Positions 25,675 through 33,814 of a stretch of DNA of 64,000 nucleotides are shown here, piece by piece. How positions within the stretch are numbered: the stretch's first letter is position 1; each line of letters opens with the position of its first letter. The stretch comes from Pseudomonas sp. MYb185 (lineage in GTDB: Bacteria; Pseudomonadota; Gammaproteobacteria; Pseudomonadales; Pseudomonadaceae), in NCBI RefSeq assembly GCF_002979975.1, contig NZ_PCQD01000008.1:62001-126000 (forward strand), in the 5' to 3' direction. The translations under genes and the position numbers were made by a program. Below the pieces are notes generated by a model, which worked only from the letters and a program-made list of their open reading frames with translations, searched no databases and was not told the origin of the DNA.

Positions 25675-27182
25675 GAATGGCACTTACTTAGGCTCTAAGC
25701 ACTTGAAATTGAAATGAAAAAGCTGGCTCAAGGTCACAGGTTGAAAGCGACCAAACCTTCACCTGACAACACAAGAGCCAGCCTTCCATGCATCCTAGAC
25801 TCCGAGCCACCCATCATCAACAGCAACGTGTCCGCCATCACGCTCAAGGCCTTGATTCCCACGGTTTTTTCAACCTGCTGACAAGCCCTGAGCTGCTGGA
25901 CTCCGTGGAATCCTTGCTGCCCGAGCATCGAGAAAGACTGTTTCCACCAACAGAAACTCTTTCCCTGTTTCTGGCTCAGGCCATGAGTGCAGACCGCTCC
26001 TGCCAGAAAGCTGTGAACGAAGCCGCTATCAAGCGGCTGGCTTGTGGACTGCCAAACTGCAGCACGCAGACAGGAGCTTACTGCCGGGCGCGACAGCGGT
26101 TACCTGTTAGCATGGTATCCGCACTAAGCCGACAGGCTGGACGCATGATGACAGAGCAGGCTCCACGAGCGTGGCAGTGGCGCGGTAGGCCAGTACGTCT
26201 GGTGGATGGCACCATGATTTCCATGCCGGATACCCCGGCCAATCAGAAGTGTTACCCCCAACCAAATAGCCAGAAACCGGGGCTGGGCTTTCCCTTGTGT
26301 CGGCTGGTAGGCATCGTTTGCCTGTCCAGTGCTGCTGTTCTGGACGCAGCCATTGGCCCATACAACGGTAAGGGCGGAGATGAGCAAACACTGCTCAGAA
26401 GCATGCTGTCGACCCTGCATGCAGGTGACGTTCTGATTGGCGATGCGTTCTATGCCACGTACTTCCTGTTGAGCGAGTTACAGCGCCGCCACATCGATGG
26501 GGTGTTCGAACAGTATGGCGCCCGTAAACGCTCAACCGACTTCAATAAAGGGGTATCCCTGGGGTCCAAAGATCACCTTGTTGAATTGACCAAACCGGTG
26601 CGCAAACCTCGTTGGATGAGCCAAGAGCAGTATGACCAGGTTCCTGCCACCCTGACCGTACGAGAGCTGTATTGCGGCGGCAAGATCATGGTCACTACCT
26701 TGTTGAATGCCCGACAGACAAGCAAAGCTGATATCAAGCAACTCTATCGTAGCCGTTGGCATGTTGAGCTTGATATACGCAATCTAAAAAGTACGCTGGG
26801 GCTGGAAGTTCTGAGCTGCAAAACACCCGATATGGCGATCAAGGAGATCTGGGTCTACCTGCTGGCCTACAACCTCATTCGCCTGTTGATGGCGCAGTCA
26901 GCCTTGCTGGGAGACTGCTTGCCTCGGCAGCTGAGCTTCAAACATACGCTGCAACTGTGGGGAGCGTGGCGACAATATCACGATGAATGTGACGAGGAAC
27001 AGCTGACGTCATTGCTACTGCTGATTGCCGAGCAGCGGGTGGCTGATCGTCCCGGGCGGATCGAGCCCAGAGTGGTCAAACGACGACCGAAAACCCACCC
27101 GCTACTGACCCAGCCAAGACCTCAAGCTCGCAGAAAGGTGGCGAAATATGGGCATCCTAAAAAGGCTAAGTAAGTGCCATTC
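25675..27182 (+). mobile_element. IS4-family insertion sequence, complete
   Basis: A 1508-base element bounded by perfect 17-base inverted repeats: GAATGGCACTTACTTAG at 25675-25691 and its complement at 27166-27182. It is flanked by the 11-bp direct repeat GTACCTGACCC. One transposase gene fills it. Intact ends, intact gene and intact duplication indicate a recent insertion. It has landed within, or at the edge of, the cassette array's downstream end. Confidence 0.92.
25788..27173 (+). CDS. IS4-family transposase
   Basis: The 461-residue DDE transposase catalyses cut-and-paste movement of the element. First Asp: LVDGTMISMPDTPANQ. Second Asp: VLIGDAFYATYFLL. Glu lies in the diagnostic YREK motif, YRSRWHVELDIRNLK. 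The N terminus includes an IS4 N-domain (ESLLPEHRERLFPP). The stop lies inside the right inverted repeat. Full length, no frameshift. Confidence 0.95.
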   Translation: MHPRLRATHHQQQRVRHHAQGLDSHGFFNLLTSPELLDSVESLLPEHRERLFPPTETLSLFLAQAMSADRSCQKAVNEAAIKRLACGLPNCSTQTGAYCRARQRLPVSMVSALSRQAGRMMTEQAPRAWQWRGRPVRLVDGTMISMPDTPANQKCYPQPNSQKPGLGFPLCRLVGIVCLSSAAVLDAAIGPYNGKGGDEQTLLRSMLSTLHAGDVLIGDAFYATYFLLSELQRRHIDGVFEQYGARKRSTDFNKGVSLGSKDHLVELTKPVRKPRWMSQEQYDQVPATLTVRELYCGGKIMVTTLLNARQTSKADIKQLYRSRWHVELDIRNLKSTLGLEVLSCKTPDMAIKEIWVYLLAYNLIRLLMAQSALLGDCLPRQLSFKHTLQLWGAWRQYHDECDEEQLTSLLLLIAEQRVADRPGRIEPRVVKRRPKTHPLLTQPRPQARRKVAKYGHPKKAK

Positions 27183-27342
27183 GTACCTGACCCCTTTTCT
27201 GGATTTCGGAATTAACTTCTGCAGCAAATTGTTTTACCTGCTCCATCTCAAATGCCTTCGTACAGTTTCGATAAACCTGCAGGCCATTCTTTTCAGCGTC
27301 GCTCATATCTAGCGCCGCGATATCTTCATCCCATTCGGACAT
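27166..27342 (-). pseudogene. Truncated cassette gene next to the IS
   Basis: ATG 27342 opens 58 codons (MSEWDEDIAALDMSDAEKNG...VNSEIQKRG) that run through GTACCTGACCC and stop within the IS inverted repeat. The start lies 23 bases inside the cassette junction at 27365, the usual position for a first gene in an integron cassette. Its natural 3' end and attC are missing. No family recognised. It is probably a seventh cassette cut short by earlier rearrangement at the GTACCTGACCC motif and then by the IS. Confidence 0.5.
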
Positions 27343-27364
27343 TCTCACGAACCGCAAGGAAATT

Positions 27365-27462
27365 TAACGCTTTTGTTCAGCGGCGACCTTTCTGCAGCGA
27401 AGCCGAGAAAAGGGCATCCGGTGGAGGCCGTCAGGCCCGATACGAACTGCAACTACTGGTTA
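27365..27462 (-). other. attC site 6 (cassette recombination site)
   Basis: On the minus strand it runs from TAACCAGTAGTTGCAG to AACAAAAGCGTTA, 98 bases. The outer arms pair with an unpaired G in one arm, as in attC. It begins 3 bases after the 27465 gene's stop codon, in the correct orientation. Confidence 0.65.
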
Positions 27463-27464
27463 GA

Positions 27465-28055
27465 TTATAGAGGTCCATGCTTGTTAAGCGCGGCAATGAG
27501 TCCGCGAAAGGCACCTACAGCACGCATGTGAAAATCGTTGTCATAATCATTTTGGTATTCACGCCCAGGGAGCATGAAAAAGTGCATCCGATTTCTTGCT
27601 TCCCATAGCCAATCGAGTTCACTTTGAAGCTCTTCGTCGATAATATTTTTGCTTTTGAGATACTCAGTTCGACCTTTGTAGCCCTTACCGCAAGTTCCAT
27701 GAAGATAATTTTTAGTTAAGCTTTCGCATAGTGAGCCCAATAAAAAAGCATAAAGCTTAGTGAGCATTTGCTGAGGGATCCCCCACAAATCGGTTCGTAA
27801 GCTTAGCCACAAAACTGCGTCAGAAAGTATTAACGTGTACGCAAGGTTGCTTTTTAAATCAGGATCTCGAATAAATGCAATCCTCGAACGCTGGAGGGCC
27901 GCTTGCCGGATAAACCCTCTTGGAAAGCGAACTTTTGCCGCTTCAACCTCAGCATGAGTTAAATTTTTTCCGGCGCAATAGTTGTGAATCTCCTGCAGAA
28001 GTTCACTAGCTTTATCTACCGCAGCTTTGAGCTCTTCATCATTATTTATAGGCAT
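27465..28055 (-). CDS. Hypothetical cassette protein, HEPN-like features
   Basis: The 196-residue protein is soluble and mainly helical. A C-terminal segment (EARNRMHFFMLPG, Arg154 to His158) is reminiscent of the Arg-Asn...His signature of HEPN-fold proteins, but the spacing (R-x3-H) is one shorter than the ribonuclease consensus, so RNase activity is doubtful. I do not recognise a named family. Codon use is AT-richer than the flanking chromosome. It lies in a cassette bounded by attC sites at 27365-27462 and 28069-28134. Confidence 0.6.
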   Translation of the reverse strand: MPINNDEELKAAVDKASELLQEIHNYCAGKNLTHAEVEAAKVRFPRGFIRQAALQRSRIAFIRDPDLKSNLAYTLILSDAVLWLSLRTDLWGIPQQMLTKLYAFLLGSLCESLTKNYLHGTCGKGYKGRTEYLKSKNIIDEELQSELDWLWEARNRMHFFMLPGREYQNDYDNDFHMRAVGAFRGLIAALNKHGPL

Positions 28056-28068
28056 ACGACTCTTAATC

Positions 28069-28134
28069 TAACATTATGCTCACCGGCAAATTTAAAGTGC
28101 AGCGGAAAATTTGTCCGTGTGCAGCACCTTGTTA
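28069..28134 (-). other. attC site 5 (after the ABC-3C cassette)
   Basis: A 66-base site reading TAACAAGGTGCTGCAC ... GAGCATAATGTTA on the minus strand. The arms TGCT-CAC pair with one extrahelical G, and the inner arms (CGGACAAATTT / AAATTTGCCG) also pair. It begins 67 bases after the ATPase stop. Confidence 0.8.
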
Positions 28135-28200
28135 TACGCACGACATACACTTGCACACCTATGAATATTGACAAGCAAGCGCCGCCCCATTTACTTACAT

Positions 28201-30078
28201 TTACTCCTGGCTTTCTTTAAAAGGAAAGAGGCCGAAACGACCATACTGAGGGTTCTTCGTAAATACCGTTAACCCAAGCTGGCCGTCAAAAGACTCTGGC
28301 GGATGCTCGTTTTCAACGATAATGACTTGGCTGTCGGAATGTTCTTCGATCAGATATTTAAAAAATTTTTGTTTAAGAGTCGTGCCCTGAAGGCTATCGC
28401 CCTCGCCCTCCGGCTTGTAGTAGGCAAGCAAGGGTGAATCAAGTACAACAAACCCCGGGTGAGGGAGCGAGCGCTCTTTACAAAATTCGAGCAACCCTAA
28501 AGTGGCGGCGGCATGCGTTATCGCTCTGAGACCTTTGCCCCTGTTGCCACGAAGCTTACCATTGATGACAAAATCCATAGCAGTTTCGTCAAAATAAACA
28601 CTGCCTGTATCAGGAAAGTCCCAAGCCTCAAGTATTCTTTCTACCGTTTTAGAGAAATCATGTAGAACCTGGGTCGATAGCCTCGCGGCAATCTTTTGAT
28701 TACCTATTTCCGCTTCGTTCTCGTCTCCGAACAACTCTTCTCTTTGTTCACGGAGCTTGTCTAATCTGCTAAATACCGAAAGGTGCGAAACAACTTTGCT
28801 ACGGGTATCAACAAACTCGGCGTAGTCAGACTGTACATCTGACAGTTCTGGAGCAATGGCGTTTTTAATCTCACCATCAATGCCATTGAACTTGTTTCCG
28901 ATCTCAATCAGAGCTTCGGATAGACGGGCCGACTCGCCATGCAACGAAGTAACTGTAGAATCAAGATCACTAGCCAGTCTCTTGATCTTTTCCATCTCCG
29001 CTGCTGCAGCAACGACTATTGACTCAACATCGCCATCGCACTCTTCGGTACCATGTTGAGATTCAGGTGAAGCGCCGCAAAGCGGGCAAGGCACTCGTTC
29101 ATGGTGCACAAAAAGCGAACCGGATTCTTCGATGGCCATCAATCGACGCAAATCTGTTACATATTGCGCCTTCAGTAAAGCAAAGCGTTCCAACATGTTG
29201 GCTATGTCATCTATCCTGTCTTTAATCGCCTCGCGGTTATTCACAATCTCCCGTCTTTGGGTGGTCATTTCATTGAGCTGAGTCTGAGCCAGTTGAAGCT
29301 TCTCTCTACTGGATGAAATAGACTCATCTAGCTTTTCGAGTTGATCTTCCAGTTCTTCACGCCCAAAACCGTGTTCAGTAATCTCGTCCTCTACATCAGC
29401 TATCCATTGTTCGAGAAGTTCGGCTTTTGCTCGGTCATTTGACTCCGATTGCTTGCGAGCACCTGCTGGCACTATTGCGCTATCATCCGCTCCCGTAAGC
29501 ATGAGCTTCAGGGCAGACTTTTCAGCAGTTTTAGAAACATATTGACCAGTTAAGAACGGAGAATCTTGGCGGATTATTTCCTGCTCATTAACAATGATAA
29601 GTCGAGCAATGTCGCGGAAACTTAGGGAACGGCAATCTCCATTCGCATTCTTTCGCACATATTTGCTTAGCAAATCTATAGCGCCAAGGAGCCAACCGGA
29701 AATATTGTCCTCCCTGCCTGCTGCGTGTTTCATCTTCATCGTGCCGCTTTCCTTGGCATCAGTCGCAGCTTCAATATCCCCTTTAAATACCCGGTAGTTA
29801 CCGCCCTCTATACTGCGTTCGAATGTCCAGAGGCCTTTTTCCGAGGATTCAATACCAATGCGGGCTTTTTCGTATCCGGCCAGCTCTGGAATTCCTCGTA
29901 GTTCTTTACCACCAAGGAGGAAGTCAATGGCCTCGACAAGAAAGGATTTTCCGGTATCAGATGCACCGCATACAACACTCAAGTTTTGATCGAAACCAAT
30001 CAAGGCGGGGGCAACTCTACTACCCAGAAAGCTTATATTTCTTATTTGAATTGTTTCATCCATTTGATTAACTATCAC
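28201..30078 (-). CDS. ABC-3C system ATPase (DUF3732, Rad50/SMC-like)
   Basis: The 625-residue ATPase has Walker A GASDTGKS at residues 38-45, a coiled coil from about 210 to 450 broken by a zinc-hook-like CPLC (331-334), a signature-like RGNRGKG (510-516) and Walker B GFVVLDSP (Asp547), then IIVENEHPP. This is the SMC/Rad50 plan of the ABC-three-component conflict systems, in which the ATPase is thought to sense an invader and control the nuclease partner. It is third in the operon. GTG 30078 overlaps the middle-component gene by 11 bases with AAGG 5 bases upstream; ATG 30063 is an alternative start. Confidence 0.88.
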   Translation of the reverse strand: MIVNQMDETIQIRNISFLGSRVAPALIGFDQNLSVVCGASDTGKSFLVEAIDFLLGGKELRGIPELAGYEKARIGIESSEKGLWTFERSIEGGNYRVFKGDIEAATDAKESGTMKMKHAAGREDNISGWLLGAIDLLSKYVRKNANGDCRSLSFRDIARLIIVNEQEIIRQDSPFLTGQYVSKTAEKSALKLMLTGADDSAIVPAGARKQSESNDRAKAELLEQWIADVEDEITEHGFGREELEDQLEKLDESISSSREKLQLAQTQLNEMTTQRREIVNNREAIKDRIDDIANMLERFALLKAQYVTDLRRLMAIEESGSLFVHHERVPCPLCGASPESQHGTEECDGDVESIVVAAAAEMEKIKRLASDLDSTVTSLHGESARLSEALIEIGNKFNGIDGEIKNAIAPELSDVQSDYAEFVDTRSKVVSHLSVFSRLDKLREQREELFGDENEAEIGNQKIAARLSTQVLHDFSKTVERILEAWDFPDTGSVYFDETAMDFVINGKLRGNRGKGLRAITHAAATLGLLEFCKERSLPHPGFVVLDSPLLAYYKPEGEGDSLQGTTLKQKFFKYLIEEHSDSQVIIVENEHPPESFDGQLGLTVFTKNPQYGRFGLFPFKESQE

Positions 30079-30562
30079 CTATACCTTGTGATGGGTGAAA
30101 TTGGGTCGTCCATTTATCAAAAAACCTGCTGATCAAATCTTGAAGCTCGGCAGTGTCCATATTCCCGAAAGTCTCCCCAACCCAGTGAGCTCTATCCATC
30201 AATGTGCGCATATAAGGGGTAGCCATTGAGTCGACGAATGGCTTCGCATAGTCACTTGCTTGATAAAAGAACCCTTTCGCCCCCGCAATCCTGGTGACAA
30301 GCCCACGGCTCATCATTAAAGAAAGTCCTGACTCAATAATTTTACGCCTAACCAGAAGCTCACCTTCTCTCATAGGAAGAGGTGGATGGAGGCTTTCGGG
30401 GCCGTTAACATCGCCTGAATGAACAACCAGATAGTCAAAATCAACAAGACGCTGCAAATCCAAAGCAACGGGAAAATTAGCTGCAAGAATGACTAACGAG
30501 CGAACACCTGTCTCAAGTGCACTGTTAAATACCGTGACATTTGGCTGACGCTCTTCACTCAT
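30068..30562 (-). CDS. ABC-3C middle component 2 (MC2)
   Basis: The 164-residue protein has the MC2 signature: an N-terminal FNSALETGVRSLVILAANFP, the core LQRLVDFDYLVVHSGDVNGP and SLHPPLPMREGELLVRRKII, and a C-terminal helical part (VDSMATPYMRTLMDRAHWVG). It is a winged-helix-like adaptor linking the ATPase and effector components. ATG 30562 with GGGTGAG upstream overlaps the effector gene by 8 bases. Confidence 0.88.
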   Translation of the reverse strand: MSEERQPNVTVFNSALETGVRSLVILAANFPVALDLQRLVDFDYLVVHSGDVNGPESLHPPLPMREGELLVRRKIIESGLSLMMSRGLVTRIAGAKGFFYQASDYAKPFVDSMATPYMRTLMDRAHWVGETFGNMDTAELQDLISRFFDKWTTQFHPSQGIGDS

Positions 30563-31655
30563 CGTGCTCACCCCAGTTCAACCGACTGTCATTCACAAGT
30601 TGGTGGCACATTCCTTGTTTGTCCCGCGTGCGTGTGACGCTGGCAAGCGGGCTTGCATCAACGGCAACATTGGCTGCCTGGCTCATTGTTGCATTTAAAC
30701 GATCAATACCGCAGTCGTGCTTGGACTCGCACACATCCACAACGCCATCAAAAATATCATCTAGAAGAGCTTCGAAGACACCTGGGGGAACTGTGTCTCG
30801 GGAAAAGTTGCGCAAGGACTCCGCATGATAGAAGCGCTCACGCTGTCTTCGGAAGTTGTTCCGTATGCCATCGTCTTTTTCTAGCAGGGAAAGATCGGGC
30901 GATTTCAGGTTATCGCCAATGGACTGTGCATATACGCGTAATAGCTGTCTTACGTAGCGATGATCCATAGATACCGTATCTTCTGGCGGTATTTCAGGTT
31001 CGGGGCGTGTGGCTAGCCCTCCACCAAATCTTACGGAATGAAAGGGCGTGGAGGCATGTTGTTCAATCATTCGAACAAGTGACACCGAGTCGAATATGGT
31101 AAAATCAAAGCTCTCAAAATGGGCAAGGAGATCGCTCTCGAGCTTTATTTTGGCTGTAGACGTAATGCCATCTTCGCAATGTTTTTCCCAGTTATATTTG
31201 AGCTCTTCTTTTAATTTTTGAGCATCGGCGAGTAGCTTGCCCAGTTTTGTCCCGATTTGCTTCGGAGCAACAAAGAAATACTTTCGCGGTGACGTATATT
31301 CACCGCAATGCGTAAAGTAAATAATCTTACCTAACTCAACCCAGACATCGGAAGGAGCTAACGGCTTATCGTAAAATTTACACTGGTAGTTGTCCCAGCC
31401 ATCACTAAACTGGCTAGAGGCGATAAAACCTACGACGTCTAGTCCTTTGTCGCCTGCACCAGCAAAGCGCTTGACGCAACGATAGAGATTTTCAAGCGAT
31501 GAAGCCCATTCCTCGGTGAACTCCTCCCACTCGTCCGCACCAAATAGCTGCACGCGCTTCGCTTTCGGGATAGGAATACCGGAAATTACATGCTCTGAGC
31601 TATACAATCCTTTTTGAGGATTGGGTGAAAGCTCTTTGAAATCTTCTTGGTTCAT
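30555..31655 (-). CDS. ABC-3C effector: PD-(D/E)xK-like nuclease with C-terminal ABC-3C domain
   Basis: The 366-residue protein is the first gene of the operon. Residues 35-105 form a restriction-endonuclease-like domain: WEEFTEEWASSLENLY (Glu helix), GDKGLDVVGF (Asp73) and WDNYQCKFY (Gln91-x-Lys93), as in Mrr-type nucleases. The remaining C-terminal half (HRYVRQLLRVYAQSIGDNL; the helical end with FRRQRERFYHAESLRNF) fits the ABC-3C C-terminal module. ATG 31655 is preferred; the upstream ATG 31703 lies inside the preceding attC. Nuclease activity is predicted from motifs only. Confidence 0.82.
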   Translation of the reverse strand: MNQEDFKELSPNPQKGLYSSEHVISGIPIPKAKRVQLFGADEWEEFTEEWASSLENLYRCVKRFAGAGDKGLDVVGFIASSQFSDGWDNYQCKFYDKPLAPSDVWVELGKIIYFTHCGEYTSPRKYFFVAPKQIGTKLGKLLADAQKLKEELKYNWEKHCEDGITSTAKIKLESDLLAHFESFDFTIFDSVSLVRMIEQHASTPFHSVRFGGGLATRPEPEIPPEDTVSMDHRYVRQLLRVYAQSIGDNLKSPDLSLLEKDDGIRNNFRRQRERFYHAESLRNFSRDTVPPGVFEALLDDIFDGVVDVCESKHDCGIDRLNATMSQAANVAVDASPLASVTRTRDKQGMCHQLVNDSRLNWGEHDE

Positions 31656-31688
31656 TATTTTTCGCAAGTGCTCGTGTTCTGTATCGTA

Positions 31689-31730
31689 TAACGCTGCGTT
31701 CACCGGCTTGTCCGGTGCAACGCTTGGTTA
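31689..31730 (-). other. attC site 4 (unusually short, 42 bp)
   Basis: TAACCAAGCGTTGCACCGG (minus strand) pairs with CCGGTGAACGCAGCGTTA across a 5-base loop, with an extrahelical G in the left arm. It is much shorter than the usual 57-140 bases. It overlaps the stop codon region of the 31728 gene. Confidence 0.7.
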
Positions 31731-32807
31731 GATGTGATTTTGGATACCATAAAATTTCTTTAAAGGGAGTCCGTTATTCCACATGTAAAGAACATTACCA
31801 TTCGCAATTGTTCCCTGATAAAATCCTTTACCCAAGAGACTGCTTGGGAATTCCACCTCCTTACCTCGAATAGATCTTTCAAACTCCCGAGCAACACAGT
31901 AGCTTATGAAATCTGCAACTTCCAAGAGGTAGTGAGTTCCCGGCTCAACAAATGACGGCTTTACTATAGCTGCACCAGCCGATAGCCATGTAAATAAAGG
32001 TGTGTATTGCAATCCCAGAAAACATTCCTCAGCCCACCCCTCAGTTCTCTTTCCACCTGTAGTGTCTTTGATGTTATCAAATATCCACTCTACGCTTTTA
32101 TTGTGTGCTCTCATTTGCTTTAACGTAGTCAGGATCGATTGAGCAAATACGTCTTGTTTTTGATGGTTGATATGAACCGATCTATCTTTTGCGCTTTCAG
32201 GTGAATATAAGCACCCAGAAATATTAAAAGTTACCAACTCAGGGCGTGACTGCCTTATTATCTTGGCAAATTCCTTTGCATGTTTAATTTTTTCTTCTTT
32301 GTTTCTTAGGTTGTATTCTCCTGAATTAGGGCTTGATGACCAAACTTTTGTAAAATGATGGCTCCATGTTTCAGGGTCAGAATCAGGAACAATTTTTCGT
32401 TTAATCTTATTGATTCTTTTTTTAAGCCTATTCTGTTTGCTATTGTGCATTCCAACCAGTGTGATGCAAAAGAAATTTAGCGGTCTTTGTGAATACTGAT
32501 CGAGCGGATCAACAATATACCTACCAGCCTCATCACCATAAAGAAACCATTTGCTTTCTTTTTTTAAGATGGTGACCCTAGCGTCAAAAGAATCACTACA
32601 AAAAACACACGTTAATGGAAAGCTAACTGGTACAAAATGGCCACCTCCACCTGTTGGTTGAATTGGCTGCTTGGGAAACTCCATTTTCTCTAACCAAGGA
32701 ACCTGTACATCCGAGTTGCATTTAGGACATTTAAAGCATCTATCAATAAGTTCTTGTGGAATTAACCCAGGAGCAGATCGATAAGGTAATCGACGAACAT
32801 CCTTCAT
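31728..32807 (-). CDS. Zinc-ribbon DUF3800-like protein
   Basis: The 359-residue protein has an N-terminal zinc ribbon (Cys27, Cys30 in FKCPKC; Cys67, Cys70 in CVFC) and then a DUF3800-like RNase-H-fold domain starting WFLYGDEAGRY (Asp92). Later acidic residues (VEWIFDN; EVADFISY) sit where DUF3800 proteins keep theirs. DUF3800 proteins are common in defence and mobile regions, but their activity is not established. It is a single-gene cassette. AT-rich codon use indicates acquired DNA. Confidence 0.7.
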   Translation of the reverse strand: MKDVRRLPYRSAPGLIPQELIDRCFKCPKCNSDVQVPWLEKMEFPKQPIQPTGGGGHFVPVSFPLTCVFCSDSFDARVTILKKESKWFLYGDEAGRYIVDPLDQYSQRPLNFFCITLVGMHNSKQNRLKKRINKIKRKIVPDSDPETWSHHFTKVWSSSPNSGEYNLRNKEEKIKHAKEFAKIIRQSRPELVTFNISGCLYSPESAKDRSVHINHQKQDVFAQSILTTLKQMRAHNKSVEWIFDNIKDTTGGKRTEGWAEECFLGLQYTPLFTWLSAGAAIVKPSFVEPGTHYLLEVADFISYCVAREFERSIRGKEVEFPSSLLGKGFYQGTIANGNVLYMWNNGLPLKKFYGIQNHI

Positions 32808-32862
32808 AAATCACCATTTGAAACCAATCCCATCAACTTCCCCTCTTATCCGGCTTAATATC

Positions 32863-32941
32863 TAACGCCAGCCAGCATGCGCGCCTACGGAATGGAGGCG
32901 AAGCCGCAATGTAGTAGGTGTCGCCGTGCCTGGCCTTGTTA
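32863..32941 (-). other. attC site 3
   Basis: A 79-base site reading TAACAAGGCCAGGCACGGCG ... GCATGCTGGCTGGCGTTA on the minus strand, arms paired with one extrahelical G. It is closely related to the site at 34393-34470, sharing GGCACGGCGAC and CATTGCGGCT. Confidence 0.85.
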
Positions 32942-32944
32942 TAT

Positions 32945-33727
32945 TTAGAACACCCATCCCAAGAAACCTTCGTCGTACATATCACTGATTTTCCCGGCAA
33001 ACAGCGAACGTAGCTCACTGTCGAATTTCTTTTGAATCTGGAATATTTGTTGTTCAGTTTTCATCATAATCTGGTTATGTTCGATTACGGAAGATGCAAT
33101 TTTTCTGAACTTTGTCATAAACTTTTCTCTCTCGGCCTCAGACTCGAGCTGCGTTGCGAGAAGGGTTCGCATCATTGGCATCATGTCGTTCACTTCGACG
33201 TCTTTGGTTGCAGCTTTAGATAGTTCAGACCTAGCGTCGTGAACCTCATTGATTGACGTTACCTTTTCGTCGACCATGTTTGAAAACTTATCATAAGTAC
33301 CGGTCATTAAAGCCAAGCTTTCGTACTTTCTAAATAATTCAAGCCTGCAGTTGGCTACAGTCTCTTTTAATTCACTAGCTTTTACATTGGTTTCGGAATG
33401 CGTTTGAAAAATAGATTTTAGGAGAACTTCATAGTCCCTGCCGAGCTCCGATTCAGGTGTCGAAAAAATGTGCTCCAGCTCGTCAAACATGAGCTGGTAA
33501 GAACCGCTCAAGTTTCCGTATTGAAGATACAGATCATTATGAGATGTGTGGCACGACCCCTGTAATTCACGCATTGGCGTGAAGTTTTTTTCTATTATCG
33601 TGCCTTCCAATCGCGAATCGTTCCTATAGTTTTCTAACACGCCCGCAAATAAAAATGAGCCGAAAAAGACAGGAAGAAATGCCACTAAAACTTGTGCCCA
33701 AATAGGCTGATTATTGCTACCGCTCAA
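32945..33727 (-). CDS. Membrane-anchored coiled-coil cassette protein
   Basis: The 260-residue protein has one N-terminal transmembrane helix (IWAQVLVAFLPVFFGSFLFA, residues 9-28), followed by a long helical region with heptad-like spacing (residues 45-250), including two Cys (CHTSHND and VANCRLEL). No enzymatic motif is visible. By topology the bulk probably lies in the periplasm or at the membrane surface. I recognise no family. Single-gene cassette. Confidence 0.65.
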   Translation of the reverse strand: MSGSNNQPIWAQVLVAFLPVFFGSFLFAGVLENYRNDSRLEGTIIEKNFTPMRELQGSCHTSHNDLYLQYGNLSGSYQLMFDELEHIFSTPESELGRDYEVLLKSIFQTHSETNVKASELKETVANCRLELFRKYESLALMTGTYDKFSNMVDEKVTSINEVHDARSELSKAATKDVEVNDMMPMMRTLLATQLESEAEREKFMTKFRKIASSVIEHNQIMMKTEQQIFQIQKKFDSELRSLFAGKISDMYDEGFLGWVF

Positions 33728-33744
33728 AACAACTCCTTAAAATA

Positions 33745-33814
33745 TAACGTTTGGTTAAGGGGCGGGCTTTAGCCCGTCCCAGTGAGCGAAGCGAGCGGTT
33801 TGAACCAGTTGTTA
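33745..33814 (-). other. attC site 2
   Basis: A 70-base site reading TAACAACTGGTTCAAACCG ... CCCTTAACCAAACGTTA on the minus strand; TGGTT-AA arms pair with an extrahelical C, and a GGGC/GCCC inner arm follows. It begins within the stop codon of the upstream HEPN-like gene. Confidence 0.82.
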
